Notes: generated by a model from the sequence alone, not told the origin. 64,000 bases of DNA from Streptomyces akebiae (GCF_019599145.1 NZ_CP080647.1:5332001-5396000), one strand, 5' to 3'. Shown: positions 25,957 to 35,116, counted from the stretch's first letter. Numbers and translations: made by a program.

Positions 25957-28164
25957 ATGTCCATTTCCAGTACTGATCACGTCGTCGTGCCCGAGAACGG
26001 CGAGAACGACACCGTCGAGGCGGCGGCCCCCGAGGTCACCTTCGCGACCCTCGGTCTCCCTGAGGGCGTCGTGCGCAAGCTCGCGCAGAACGGCGTGACC
26101 GCCCCCTTCCCGATCCAGGCGGCGACCATCCCGGACGCCCTGGCCGGCAAGGACATCCTCGGCCGTGGCCGCACCGGCTCCGGCAAGACCCTCTCCTTCG
26201 GTCTGCCGACCCTGGCGACGCTCGCCGGCGGCCGCACCGAGAAGCACAAGCCGCGCGCCGTCATCCTCACCCCGACCCGTGAGCTCGCGATGCAGGTCGC
26301 GGACGCGCTCCAGCCGTACGGCGACGTCCTCGGCCTGAAGATGAAGGTCGTCTGCGGCGGTACGTCGATGGGCAACCAGATCTACGCCCTGGAGCGCGGT
26401 GTCGACATCCTCGTCGCCACCCCGGGCCGTCTGCGCGACATCATCAACCGCGGCGCCTGCTCGCTGGAGAACGTCCAGATCGCCGTCCTCGACGAGGCCG
26501 ACCAGATGTCGGACCTGGGCTTCCTGCCCGAGGTCACCGAACTGCTCGACCAGATCCCGGCCGGCGGCCAGCGGATGCTGTTCTCCGCCACGATGGAGAA
26601 CGAGATCTCCACGCTGGTCAAGCGCTACCTGAGCAACCCGGTCACGCACGAGGTCGACAGCGCCCAGGGCAACGTCACGACCATGTCGCACCACATCCTG
26701 ATCGTGAAGCCCAAGGACAAGGCGCCGGTCACCGCCGCGATCGCCTCCCGCAAGGGCCGCACGATCATCTTCGTCCGCACCCAGCTCGGCGCCGACCGTA
26801 TCGCCGAGCAGCTGCGTGACGCCGGTGTGAAGGCCGACGCGCTGCACGGCGGTATGACGCAGGGCGCGCGGACCCGCACGCTGGCGGACTTCAAGGACGG
26901 CTACGTCAACGCGCTCGTCGCGACCGACGTCGCCGCCCGAGGCATCCACGTCGACGGCATCGACCTCGTCCTCAACGTGGACCCCGCGGGCGACCACAAG
27001 GACTACCTGCACCGGGCCGGCCGTACGGCGCGTGCCGGGCGTACGGGCACGGTCGTGTCCCTCTCCCTGCCGCACCAGCGCCGCCAGATCTTCCGGCTGA
27101 TGGAGGACGCGGGCGTCGACGCCGGGCGTCACATCATCCAGGGCGGTACGACGTTCGACCCCGAGGTCGCCGACATCACGGGCGCCCGGTCGATGACCGA
27201 GGTCCAGGCCGAGTCCGCCGGCAACGCCGCGCAGCAGGCCGAGCGTGAAGTCGCTCACCTCACCAAGCAGTTGGAGCGGGCCACGCGTCGCGCCGTCGAG
27301 CTGCGCGAGGAGGCCGACCGGCTGACCGCGCGTGCCGCGCGGGAGCGGGGCGAGGACCCGGAGGCGGCTGTCGCGGCCGCCGCGGCCGCCGCGGCCACCG
27401 TCGCCGCGGAGACCGTCGCCGCCGGCGTCGAGACGGACGGCGCGTCCGTCGAGGCCCCGGTCGCGATCATCGAACAGCCCTCGTACGACCAGCCGCGTCA
27501 GCGCCGCGAGGAGCGGGGCAGCGGCTACGGCAGCGGCGGTTTCGACCGTCGTGACAACGACCGTGGTGACCGCGGCGAGCGGGGCGACCGTGGCGGGTTC
27601 CGTCGCGACGACCGTCGCGACGGCGAGCGCGGTGGCTTCGACCGCCGTGACGACCGGCGGGACGGCGACCGTGGTGGCCGTTCCTTCGAGCGTCGTGACA
27701 ACGACCGTGGTGGGTTCCGTCGGGACAACGACCGTGGTGGCCGTTCCTTCGAGCGTCGTGACAACGACCGCCGGGACGGCGAGCGTGGCGGGCGTTCCTT
27801 CGACCGTGACCGCAACGACCGTGGTGGGTTCCGTCGCGACAACGAGCGCGGTGGTTTCGAGCGCCGTGACGGTGAGCGCGGTGGCCGTTCCTTCGAGCGT
27901 CGTGACAACGACCGTGGTGGGTTCCGTCGGGACAACGACCGTGGCGGCCGTTCCTTCGAGCGTCGCGACGAGCGTGGCGGGCACCGGGGCAGCGACCGTC
28001 CCTTCAACCGCGACCGTCAGGGTGACCGTCCGGGCTTCCGCTCCGGCGGCCACGAGCGCCCGTACGGCCGTCGTGACGACCACCGGGGCAGCGGCAGCGG
28101 CACCGGCACCGGCTCCTCCTTCGGCCGCCGTGACGAGAAGCCGCGCTGGAAGCGCAACGGCTGA
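25957..28164 (+). CDS. DEAD-box ATP-dependent RNA helicase with Arg/Gly/Asp-rich tail
   Basis: The 735-residue RNA helicase has a Q motif (FATLGLPEGVVRKLAQNGVTAPFPIQ), Walker A GRTGSGKT (residues 71-78), motif Ia PTRELAMQ, DEAD box AVLDEADQM, SAT motif FSATM, and motifs V and VI ATDVAARGIHVDG and HRAGRTARAG. A coiled/Ala-rich linker (about residues 430-500) precedes a tail of more than 200 residues built of repeated units such as RRDNDRGGFRRD and RSFERRD. This is an RGG/RGD-like disordered RNA-binding tail. The repeats make long spurious open frames on the opposite strand. The likely role is ribosome assembly and RNA decay at low temperature or under stress. Confidence 0.93.
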   Translation: MSISSTDHVVVPENGENDTVEAAAPEVTFATLGLPEGVVRKLAQNGVTAPFPIQAATIPDALAGKDILGRGRTGSGKTLSFGLPTLATLAGGRTEKHKPRAVILTPTRELAMQVADALQPYGDVLGLKMKVVCGGTSMGNQIYALERGVDILVATPGRLRDIINRGACSLENVQIAVLDEADQMSDLGFLPEVTELLDQIPAGGQRMLFSATMENEISTLVKRYLSNPVTHEVDSAQGNVTTMSHHILIVKPKDKAPVTAAIASRKGRTIIFVRTQLGADRIAEQLRDAGVKADALHGGMTQGARTRTLADFKDGYVNALVATDVAARGIHVDGIDLVLNVDPAGDHKDYLHRAGRTARAGRTGTVVSLSLPHQRRQIFRLMEDAGVDAGRHIIQGGTTFDPEVADITGARSMTEVQAESAGNAAQQAEREVAHLTKQLERATRRAVELREEADRLTARAARERGEDPEAAVAAAAAAAATVAAETVAAGVETDGASVEAPVAIIEQPSYDQPRQRREERGSGYGSGGFDRRDNDRGDRGERGDRGGFRRDDRRDGERGGFDRRDDRRDGDRGGRSFERRDNDRGGFRRDNDRGGRSFERRDNDRRDGERGGRSFDRDRNDRGGFRRDNERGGFERRDGERGGRSFERRDNDRGGFRRDNDRGGRSFERRDERGGHRGSDRPFNRDRQGDRPGFRSGGHERPYGRRDDHRGSGSGTGTGSSFGRRDEKPRWKRNG

Positions 28165-28183
28165 CGCCGACTGACACACCTCG

Positions 28184-28217
28184 CAGGGCCCGTACGACTC
28201 CGGTCGTACGGGCCCTG
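28184..28217 (+). terminator. Hairpin terminator after the helicase gene
   Basis: A perfect 15-bp inverted repeat (CAGGGCCCGTACGAC / complement, 4-base loop) lies 19 bp after the stop, followed by a C/T-rich stretch. Confidence 0.85.
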
Positions 28218-28298
28218 CGCCTTTCCCCCTCCGCGCCCGCCGGTTTTCGGCCACGGTGTGGCGCATGTCACGTCCCTGGAGAGGGAATTGCTGGGGGC

Positions 28299-29873
28299 AT
28301 GACAGATGACGACATAGCCCGTGGGGCAGCCGGGGCTTCGGCCCCGGACTCTGTGTCGGTCTCGGTGTCCGACGAGGAACGGCTCGCCCAGCTGGGCTAC
28401 ACGCAGGTCCTCGCCCGCCGTATGTCCGCGTTCTCCAACTACGCGGTCTCCTTCACGATCATCTCGGTCCTGTCCGGCTGTATGACCCTCTACCTCTTCG
28501 GCATGAACACCGGCGGGCCCGCGGTGATCACGTGGGGCTGGGTCGCGGTCGGTCTGATGACGCTCTTCGTGGGTCTGGCCATGGCCGAGATCTGCTCGGC
28601 CTATCCGACCTCCGCCGGCCTGTACTTCTGGGCCCACCGACTGGCGCCGGAGCGCAGTGCGGCGGCCTGGGCGTGGTTCACGGGCTGGTTCAACGTGCTC
28701 GGCCAGGTGGCCGTGACCGCCGGCATCGACTTCGGCGCGGCGTCCTTCCTGGCGGCGTACCTGAACCTGGAGTTCGGCTTCGAGGTGACGCCGGGCCGGA
28801 CGATCCTCCTCTTCGCCGCGATCCTCCTGCTGCACGGCCTGCTGAACACCTTCGGCGTCCGGATCGTCGGTCTGCTGAACAGCATCAGCGTGTGGTGGCA
28901 CGTGGTGGGCGTGGTCGTCATCGTCGGCGCGCTTGTCATCGTCCCGGACAGCCATCAGTCGGCGTCCTTCGTGTTCACCGAGTTCGTCAACGACACGGGC
29001 TGGAGCAGCGGGCTGTACGTGGTGCTGCTGGGGCTGCTGATGGCGCAGTACACCTTCACCGGGTACGACGCCTCCGCCCATATGACCGAGGAGACGCACG
29101 ACGCGTCGACGGCCGGTCCCAAGGGCATCGTCCAGTCCATCTGGACGTCGTGGGTGGCGGGTTTCGTCCTCCTCCTCGGCTTCACCTTCGCCATCCAGTC
29201 CTACGACGGCGCGCGCGAGTCGGCCACCGGGGTGCCGCCCGCGCAGATCCTGCTCGACGCGCTGGGCGCGACCGGCGGCAAGCTGCTCCTCCTCGTCATC
29301 ATCGGCGCGCAGCTCTTCTGCGGCATGGCCTCCGTCACCGCCAACAGCCGCATGATCTACGCCTTCTCGCGCGACGGCGCCCTGCCGTTCTCGCGCGTCT
29401 GGCACACGGTCAGCCCCCGCACGCGCACCCCCGTGGCGGCGGTCTGGCTGGCGGCGGGCGGCGCGCTCCTCCTCGGCCTCCCCTACCTGATCAATGTCAC
29501 GGCGTACGCGGCCGTCACCTCCATCGCGGTGATAGGCCTCTACATCGCGTACGTCATCCCGACCCTGCTCCGGCTGCGCAAGGGCGACGACTTCGAGCGC
29601 GGCCCCTGGCACCTGGGGCGCTGGTCACGGGTGATCGGCCTGATCGCGGTTGTGTGGGTCCTCTTCATCACCGTGCTGTTCATGCTTCCGCAGCTCTCCC
29701 CGGTCACCTGGGAGAACTTCAACTACGCTCCCGTCGCCGTGCTCGTGGTGCTGGGCTTCGCGGCGATCTGGTGGGCCGCCTCCGCCCGCCACTGGTTCCT
29801 CAACCCCGAGCACGAGCGCAGTGTGGCCCGGGAGGCGGCACGGAAGGGGGCGCCGGAGCCGATCGATCCGTGA
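28299..29873 (+). CDS. APC-family amino acid permease
   Basis: The 524-residue polytopic membrane transporter has about 12 hydrophobic helices. After a charged N-terminus comes the APC signature region QLGYTQVLARRMSAFSNYAV, then TM1-2 with SVLSGCMTLYLFGMNTGGP. The conserved motif AMAEICSAYPTSAGLYFWA and the mid-protein consensus FTGYDASAHMTEETHDAS are of the GABA/amino-acid permease subgroup. It imports or exchanges an amino acid or amine across the membrane; the exact substrate is not deducible. It is monocistronic. The stop codon is the first base triplet of an 8-bp tandem repeat. Confidence 0.93.
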   Translation: MTDDDIARGAAGASAPDSVSVSVSDEERLAQLGYTQVLARRMSAFSNYAVSFTIISVLSGCMTLYLFGMNTGGPAVITWGWVAVGLMTLFVGLAMAEICSAYPTSAGLYFWAHRLAPERSAAAWAWFTGWFNVLGQVAVTAGIDFGAASFLAAYLNLEFGFEVTPGRTILLFAAILLLHGLLNTFGVRIVGLLNSISVWWHVVGVVVIVGALVIVPDSHQSASFVFTEFVNDTGWSSGLYVVLLGLLMAQYTFTGYDASAHMTEETHDASTAGPKGIVQSIWTSWVAGFVLLLGFTFAIQSYDGARESATGVPPAQILLDALGATGGKLLLLVIIGAQLFCGMASVTANSRMIYAFSRDGALPFSRVWHTVSPRTRTPVAAVWLAAGGALLLGLPYLINVTAYAAVTSIAVIGLYIAYVIPTLLRLRKGDDFERGPWHLGRWSRVIGLIAVVWVLFITVLFMLPQLSPVTWENFNYAPVAVLVVLGFAAIWWAASARHWFLNPEHERSVAREAARKGAPEPIDP

Positions 29874-29902
29874 TCCCGTGATCCCGTGATCCCGTGATCC
29901 CG
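29871..29902 (+). repeat. 8-bp tandem repeat at the permease stop codon
   Basis: There are four exact copies of TGATCCCG. The TGA of the first copy is the permease stop codon, so each unit offers another TGA in shifting frames. It is probably replication slippage. Confidence 0.8.
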
Positions 29903-30106
29903 CGATGCGTGGACGGGCCGGGCCGGGCCTCCTGACCTTCGTCGCCTGGCGGCTCCCGGCCCGGCCAACTCGCCCGACTTCCGCCGATCTTCCGCCCGTT
30001 CTGTTCTGCCGCGAACCTTTTTGCGGCACTCCGACGCGGCCGGGTCACCGATACCCGATCGGACTCCCGGCCACGTCCGGCTATGCTCGGGGAGGCAACA
30101 TCGCCT

Positions 30107-30179
30107 GGGCCCTTAGCTCAATTGGCAGAGCAGTGGACTTTTAATCCATTGGTTGTGGGTTCGAGTCCCACAGGGCCTA
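30107..30179 (+). tRNA. tRNA-Lys (TTT)
   Basis: The plus-strand tRNA has acceptor GGGCCCT pairing with AGGGCCT (terminal G-U) and discriminator A. The D arm is GCTCAATTGGCAGAGC, the anticodon loop CTTTTAA gives TTT, and the T arm is GTGGG-TTCGAGT-CCCAC. It is the last core gene before the integrated element. No second copy of its 3' end was found in the window. Confidence 0.95.
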
Positions 30180-30271
30180 CGGTGCGGGTGGCGGGGATAA
30201 CCCCTCTGACCTGCTGTGCAGCGTCTGGGTCGACTTCGGTCGGGTCGGGCGCTGCTTCGTTTTCGGGGCCG

Positions 30272-30296
30272 TGCGTGAGCGATGCGTGAGCGGATG
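30272..30296 (+). repeat. Left copy of 25-bp direct repeat (putative attL)
   Basis: The repeat consists of a T, two GCGTGAGC octamers 3 bp apart, and GGATG. It is identical to 63931-63955, and flanking bases differ on both sides, so the identity is sharply bounded. It lies 92 bp downstream of tRNA-Lys rather than inside it. The paired octamers could be integrase core sites. Confidence 0.72.
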
Positions 30297-30400
30297 TGCC
30301 CGGGACGGGGGTCTGCTCGGCGAGGGCGGTGCCGAGGAACAGAGACGGCGGGAGGACGTCATCCCAAATTAGCCCCCATGCCCCGCGCTACCCTCGCGCC

Positions 30401-30739
30401 ATGACGTCGCGCCCCCCCTTCCATCCCGACGACGGCCGCCCTCGTTATGTCGGGCCAGCTACGGTCGTTTTCCCTGATGGCAAGGAGGCCTCTGTCATCG
30501 CGTCGCTCGTACTGCGTCTGGACCCCTCGACGGTGGAGAACTTCAGCTACGACCGTCACAGCACCTGGGCAGGGAGCATCACCCTCGTGCGCGACGAAGA
30601 GGGTGTCGACCTGTTCGATGCGGCGCCTGGAATCCTTCGCATGCCCGACGGGCGCGAGAGCGAGTTCATGGCCACCGGAGGCAGTGCCGGTGAGAGCGGC
30701 TGCTCGGGGCTGGGGCCTGCTCCATTCCATTCAGCCTGA
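30401..30739 (+). CDS. Hypothetical protein at the left end of the element
   Basis: The 112-residue protein starts MTSRPPFHPDDGRPRYVGPA and has alternating β-rich segments (ATVVFPDGKEASVIASLVLR; WAGSITLVRDEEGVDLFDAA; ILRMPDGRESEFMATG). These suggest a small all-β fold resembling uncharacterised Streptomyces proteins with a PxTVVxPDG segment. There is no catalytic motif. The last dozen residues (GCSGLGPAPFHSA) look unlike a folded end. The third-position GC is normal for the genome. The function is unknown. Confidence 0.6.
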   Translation: MTSRPPFHPDDGRPRYVGPATVVFPDGKEASVIASLVLRLDPSTVENFSYDRHSTWAGSITLVRDEEGVDLFDAAPGILRMPDGRESEFMATGGSAGESGCSGLGPAPFHSA

Positions 30740-30923
30740 CTGCACAGGTCGCCGCCCCACACCGAGGTCCGTCGGCCGCAGGCAAGAGACAGTTGCGGTG
30801 CATGTGAGCGGCCTTGATCGTCTCTGCCCCGCAGGGAATCGCAAACTGCTGGGATGTGCCGACGATCCCGGGCTTATCCGTAAATGAGATGGCTTCCGGG
30901 GCCGTGTGGACTACCGTGTAGTT

Positions 30924-31664
30924 ATGAGTCGTTGTACAGCCCCACGCCGGGGGCATCGGACCGCCAGCGGACGTGCGGCGTGCCCCGCGTGCGGCGGCGG
31001 AGGCTACGGGTACTCACCGTCCCGGTCCTACTATCCGCCGCCGGCTTACACGTCGCAGAGCAGTGGCGGGGGCGGCGCGACCAGTGGGGGCAGCTCCAGC
31101 AGCGGCAGAACGCGAGCGCCTTGGTCACCGAGCACCTCCTCTGTGACCTACACGCCTGCAGAGGTGAAGGACCTGACTCCCGCTCGCGACGCCACCGTGA
31201 TGCGCGCGCGTCAACAGCCAGCCCTTCGCGATGTCTTCCTCTGCCACGCATGGGATGATCGGCGCGGGTCTGCCAAAGAGTTGTGCAACCTGCTGGAAAC
31301 CAAGGGCGTGTCGGTCTGGTTCAGCGAGAAGGACATCCCGTACGGCCTACCGTTCATGCGGGAAATCGATAAGGGCCTGGCGAAGTCGCGTACGGGTCTC
31401 GTCCTGGTCACCCCTGCGCTACTGACACGCCTCGAGCGCGGTGGCGTCTCCGATAAAGAGCTCTCGGAGCTCCTTGCGCGTAACCTGCTACTCCCTGTCG
31501 TGCATGGGACGACCTACGGCGAACTTCGGAACGTCAGCCCCCTGCTTGCATCCCGAAACGGGTTCGACACGGCGGAAGATTCGATGGCAGTAGTTGCCAC
31601 CAAGATCGCCGAGCTGGTCGCCGTTGAGGACGATCTGACCGAGCTGCCCACGCCGGCGAACTAG
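30924..31664 (+). CDS. TIR-domain protein
   Basis: The 246-residue protein has an N-terminus with a small Cys pair (CPACGG) and a long Gly/Ser/Tyr-rich linker (to about residue 70). A C-terminal TIR domain runs from about residue 101. Strand A is LRDVFLCHAWDD, helix A follows, strand B is GVSVWFSEKDIPYG with Glu135 at the position of the NADase catalytic glutamate, and strand D is TGLVLVTPALL. Bacterial TIR proteins often degrade NAD+ in anti-phage defence, and the location in a mobile element fits that. A host-type signalling role is also possible. The ATG at 30924 is chosen over an upstream GTG because relatives start MSRCTAP, as I recall. Confidence 0.82.
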   Translation: MSRCTAPRRGHRTASGRAACPACGGGGYGYSPSRSYYPPPAYTSQSSGGGGATSGGSSSSGRTRAPWSPSTSSVTYTPAEVKDLTPARDATVMRARQQPALRDVFLCHAWDDRRGSAKELCNLLETKGVSVWFSEKDIPYGLPFMREIDKGLAKSRTGLVLVTPALLTRLERGGVSDKELSELLARNLLLPVVHGTTYGELRNVSPLLASRNGFDTAEDSMAVVATKIAELVAVEDDLTELPTPAN

Positions 31665-31676
31665 GCGTCCGGCGGC

Positions 31677-32264
31677 GTGCCCTGGGAAGACATCGCCACC
31701 TTTTCCACCGCTGCGCTCGGCGCGATCGCGACAGCCGGCGCTTGGCTGGCCGCCCGCCGGTCTGCGGCCACGGCGGAGACGCTGACCCGCATCGAACGGG
31801 ATCGGCGGCACGAAGAGCGGCGGCCGAAGCTGGAATTAAGCATGGAGAACCGGTCCCAGGACCACTCCATGCTCAACGTGCACCTGGCCGGCCCCGACGA
31901 GTTGGGGGTGGTCGAGTTCGTGAGCATTCGTGTCGATGATGACGACAAGAATCGCAGCAACCTGACACCTGGCAGAGTGACCGCGGAGGACATCTCGAAC
32001 CACGTCTGGGGGCCGTTCAGGTTTACGCCCCGCGTGAACGAAGCCGACGAGCACGGTCGTACCCTCGGCTCGTTCGCCCTGCGCGTGGGTCGGGGCCACC
32101 CGTTCCAGATGGAGCGGACCAGGCCCGGCCACTGGATGGAGGGTAAGACGATGGAATCCTGGCAGGACGAGTACCGTGGTCACCCCGTTCGACTGGTCAT
32201 CACCTGTCGTGTCGGGGACGAGGAGTGGGTACTTGCCCGGCGACTCCCCAACGAACCCTACTAA
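31677..32264 (+). CDS. Hypothetical protein with N-terminal membrane helix
   Basis: The 195-residue protein starts at GTG 31677, 12 bp after the TIR gene, and is probably cotranscribed. One N-terminal transmembrane helix (ATFSTAALGAIATAGAWLAA) is followed by a charged coiled stretch (TLTRIERDRRHEERRPKLEL). A β-rich domain has segments VVEFVSIRVDDDD, FRFTPRVNEADE and HPVRLVITCRVGDEEWVL. No known motif is recognised. The close spacing to a TIR gene makes it a candidate partner, such as a membrane anchor or sensor, but this is inference. Confidence 0.65.
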   Translation: MPWEDIATFSTAALGAIATAGAWLAARRSAATAETLTRIERDRRHEERRPKLELSMENRSQDHSMLNVHLAGPDELGVVEFVSIRVDDDDKNRSNLTPGRVTAEDISNHVWGPFRFTPRVNEADEHGRTLGSFALRVGRGHPFQMERTRPGHWMEGKTMESWQDEYRGHPVRLVITCRVGDEEWVLARRLPNEPY

Positions 32265-32364
32265 TAGCTGGCCGGACCGCAATCAAGTCCACCGACGGAG
32301 CGGGTGGCCTGTGGCTGGCGTAGTTGCCTAGGCAACCGTGGCCAGAACCCACTAGCGCCTTCAG

Positions 32365-33897
32365 TCACTCTGTGGCGGACGAATCGGTGGTTGCCGGACG
32401 TGACCGGGGGACCAGCTTCGCTGCCTTCTCGGCGATCTCGCGGTCCAGCTCAGGGAGCAGGCTCGTGTATGTGTCGGAGGTCAGCGTGATGGTGGAGTGC
32501 CGGAGCGTCTCCTTCACCGTATGGATGTCGCCGCCGCCTCCGTGCGTGAGCGTCGCGGCGACATGGCGAAGGTCCCGCAGGGTGATGGGCGGCAGGTCGG
32601 TCGTGGCGAGGATGCGGCGGAACGTTTCCGAGACCGTCTCCGGGTGGAGCCAGGAGCCGTCCTCCTTGGTGAACACCTTGCCGGTGTTCTGCCAGGCGGT
32701 GCCCCACTCGGCGCGCTCCTTCTCCTGACGGACCTTGTGGTCGCGTAGGGCGGCGATGTTCACGCTGTCGAGCGCGATCGTGTTCGCGCTGCCGTCCGTC
32801 TTCGGCTCGGACTCGTAGGGGTCCCAGCCGTCCACCACGATCTCCTTGGCGGGAGTGACGAGGCCGGCGTCGAGGTCGATCTCGTGCCAGTCCTGGCCGA
32901 CTGCCTCGCCCCGCCGGAGGCCGCGCGTGCCCATGAGGGGAAAGATCGCGTACAGGCGGTCGCCCTCGGCTGCGTCGAGGAAGGCGCCGAACTGCTGCGG
33001 CGTCCACACCATGACGGGTCCAGGGATCTCGCCCGTCTCGCGCCACCGCCGGACTCGCTCATCCGTCCATAGGAGGGGCTTCGGGCGCCTGCCTGACTCC
33101 AACTCGACGTGGGACGCCGGGTTGAAGGTGATTAGCTGCTGGGCGATCGCGGAGTTGAGGGCCGCGCGGAGCGTGCGGCGGATCGCCTGACGACTGGCCG
33201 GGCCGGTGATCTTCCGGAACGGCTTCATCTCCGCCAGCTTGGCCCGTTCGGCCGCGAGCTGCTTCCGCTCGGCTCCGACGGGACGTCCGGGCTTGCTCGG
33301 CTTGCAGCGGGCGATCTGCTCGCGGCGGGCCTCGTTCTCGGCCGCGATCACTTCGTTCTCGTCGGCGATTGCGTCGAACATCTCCACCAGGTGACCGACG
33401 TTGAGGCGGTCGAGGCGTACCTGCCCGATGCGGGGCTTCAGGTGGACGCGGATGTGGGACGCGTAGCCGTTGAGCGTGGTCTTGCGGCGCTTCTTCGCGG
33501 CGAACCACTGGTCGAGCCACTCGCCGACGGTGAGGCTGCCACGGAGGGCGAGACCCGCCCTCAGGCGGCGTCGGGTCTCCTCGATGGCCGGCAGCGGGGC
33601 CTTCTCGACCGCGACCTCCTCCAGCATCGCGACGAGGCGCTGGAGGCTGTCCGGGTCGTCCTTGTCCGCCAGGGCGAGCAGGGAGCGGACGTGGTCGAGG
33701 TCCGCCTGAGCGGCCTTCAGAGACTCGTAGCCGGCTCGGCTGAAGGAGCGGCGGGTGCCGTCCTCGTGGGGCGGGAGTTCCTGGCGTATGGAGTACGAGC
33801 CGTGCTTACGGCTGGAGAGCTTCGGACAGTTCTTGCCGAGGGGTTTGCCCGTCTTGGGGTCTCGGCAGTAGCAGCGGCGGTGGGTTGAACCCTTCAA
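32365..33897 (-). CDS. int: Tyrosine-type site-specific integrase
   Basis: The 510-residue phage-type integrase resembles those of actinomycete integrative elements. The N-terminus has a Cys-rich segment (RRCYCRDPKTGKPLGKNCP) seen in this family. An arm/core-binding SAM-like domain (SLTVGEWLDQWFAAKKRRKT) has a charged coiled insertion at about residues 175-230. The catalytic domain has Arg328 (GTRGLRRGEA), the LRDLRHVAATL box (Arg444, His445), His467 in LRHSTI and Tyr477 in TSDTYTSLL. The usual first His of the HxxR box is Arg441 here. The ATG overlaps the stop of the upstream repressor gene (ATGA). It should recombine the 25-bp flanking repeats. Confidence 0.93.
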   Translation of the reverse strand: MKGSTHRRCYCRDPKTGKPLGKNCPKLSSRKHGSYSIRQELPPHEDGTRRSFSRAGYESLKAAQADLDHVRSLLALADKDDPDSLQRLVAMLEEVAVEKAPLPAIEETRRRLRAGLALRGSLTVGEWLDQWFAAKKRRKTTLNGYASHIRVHLKPRIGQVRLDRLNVGHLVEMFDAIADENEVIAAENEARREQIARCKPSKPGRPVGAERKQLAAERAKLAEMKPFRKITGPASRQAIRRTLRAALNSAIAQQLITFNPASHVELESGRRPKPLLWTDERVRRWRETGEIPGPVMVWTPQQFGAFLDAAEGDRLYAIFPLMGTRGLRRGEAVGQDWHEIDLDAGLVTPAKEIVVDGWDPYESEPKTDGSANTIALDSVNIAALRDHKVRQEKERAEWGTAWQNTGKVFTKEDGSWLHPETVSETFRRILATTDLPPITLRDLRHVAATLTHGGGGDIHTVKETLRHSTITLTSDTYTSLLPELDREIAEKAAKLVPRSRPATTDSSATE

Positions 33898-34574
33898 AGG
33901 CGATCCTCCGTGGTGGTGTCGGCATCGGGTGCGGGCGGGTCGACGTCGCCCAGTGCATGTGGCAGCTCGGGTGGGGTGGCTCCCTCGTCGCGCATGTCGC
34001 GGCGGAGGTGGCGGAGGGTGTACTTCGCGGAGATGGCCTCGTCGCCGTACCTGGTCCGCTTCCTCTCGGCCTCTTCCTTCTGGGCGCGGGTGGTGGCCGT
34101 TCTGGCGGCGAACCCCGCCTGTTCCGCCTCGTCGAGAGCGGCCAGGGCGGTGCCCACGAGGCTGGTGTGGAGTTCGAAGCTGGGGACGAGGCCCGCGTCG
34201 TACTCAGGCACGTCCTGCTCGCCGGTGAAGCGGCGTAGCGCGTCCCAGGTGGGGACGAGGCCCTGGAATGGGAGTTCCTGGGTCTCCTCGACGTAGCCGA
34301 CCGGGAAGATCAGGCAGACCGGGTACGTCTCCAGGGCGGCGGCCAGGACCATGACGTCCACCAGGGGAAGGTTGGCCCGGCGTCCGGATTCCATGTTGGC
34401 GATGACGTTGCGGGGGATGGGGTGCCCCAGTCGCTCGCACTGGTCCGCCAGTTCCTGTGCGCTCCATCCCATCTCCTTTCTTCTCCGTCGGACTTCGCCG
34501 GCCACGTTGGCCTTGATCCGATCCGCCCACTCCGGGACGTCGTCCTCATCAGCATCCAAACCGCGTTGTGTCAT
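33894..34574 (-). CDS. XRE-family transcriptional regulator (element repressor)
   Basis: The 226-residue protein has an N-terminal helix-turn-helix (about residues 22-80): EVRRRRKEMGWSAQELADQC and PRNVIANMESGRR, with LPLVDVMVLAAAL closing the domain. The C-terminal half is helical and charged (TRAQKEEAERKRTRYGDEAI). It is translationally coupled to the integrase downstream and divergent from the excisionase-like gene, with a 96-bp gap that should hold its operators. This is the typical control switch of an integrative element. Confidence 0.88.
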   Translation of the reverse strand: MTQRGLDADEDDVPEWADRIKANVAGEVRRRRKEMGWSAQELADQCERLGHPIPRNVIANMESGRRANLPLVDVMVLAAALETYPVCLIFPVGYVEETQELPFQGLVPTWDALRRFTGEQDVPEYDAGLVPSFELHTSLVGTALAALDEAEQAGFAARTATTRAQKEEAERKRTRYGDEAISAKYTLRHLRRDMRDEGATPPELPHALGDVDPPAPDADTTTEDRL

Positions 34575-34670
34575 GCAGACACATTAGCTTCCCGATGATG
34601 GTTGGTAGCCGCTTGGAGTCGGACGTGATGGGCGCGTTCGCCGAGGGCTGTACCGAAAGGGGCGCACTGC

Positions 34671-34901
34671 ATGCGTGAAGACGAGACGGCCGGACGGTCG
34701 ACGGGGATGAGTCGGGAGGAGCTTCTCGCTCTCCCCGTGTCGGTTGACCTGGAAACAGGCAACCGTGCGCTGGGGCTCGGCCGGAGTAAGGGCTATGAGC
34801 TGGCGAAGCGGGGCGAGTACCCGTGCAAGGTGCTCCGGCTCGGCAACGCCTACCGGGTCGTGACCGCGGATCTGTTGGAGCTGTTGGGCCTGGCGGCGTG
34901 A
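34671..34901 (+). CDS. Excisionase-like helix-turn-helix protein
   Basis: The 76-residue MerR/excisionase-type DNA-binding protein has MSREELLALPVSVDLETG, then the HTH segment RALGLGRSKGYELAKRGEYP and the wing CKVLRLGNAYRVVTADLLELLG. This layout (LGRSKxYELxxxGxxP, VLRLGxxxRV) is the pattern of Xis-like proteins of actinomycete elements. It is divergently transcribed from the repressor-integrase pair. It is expected to bend DNA at the attachment sites and promote excision. Confidence 0.85.
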   Translation: MREDETAGRSTGMSREELLALPVSVDLETGNRALGLGRSKGYELAKRGEYPCKVLRLGNAYRVVTADLLELLGLAA

Positions 34902-35116
34902 AGGGGCGGCAGATTAGCAGACGGTTCTGCGCTGAGCTGACACAGAATCGCTGGACTGTGTCAGGGCGTGGACGTACTGTCCGTGTTCCCTCGGGGAACG
35001 AAGCGAGCCTCCGGCGCGGCAACGCCGGAGGCTTCAGCACCCCCGAACGGCCCTGGAAGAACCAACCCGGCGGGAAGGGCGCGCGAGCCCGCCACCGCCA
35101 GACGAGGAGCTGCCCT
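34902..35116 (+). other. Gap between xis-like gene and DUF3631 gene with hairpin
   Basis: The 215 bp hold one clear hairpin, GCCTCCGGCG / CGCCGGAGGC at 35007-35032, likely a terminator or attenuator. The ribosome site GAGGAG precedes the GTG at 35117. Confidence 0.5.

Noticed and set aside
25588..28266. A long Val/Thr/Ala-rich frame opposite the DEAD-box helicase
   Set aside because: It is produced by the repetitive RGG-tail codons read backwards and has no ribosome site or known domain.
29871..29902. A second attachment site or short CRISPR at the 8-bp tandem repeat
   Set aside because: The units are contiguous with no spacers and no matching copy elsewhere. It is a simple slippage repeat.
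30107..30179. tRNA-Lys 3' end as the attachment core
   Set aside because: No second copy of the tRNA 3' sequence was found near the right end. The exact 25-bp repeat lies 92 bp downstream of the tRNA instead.
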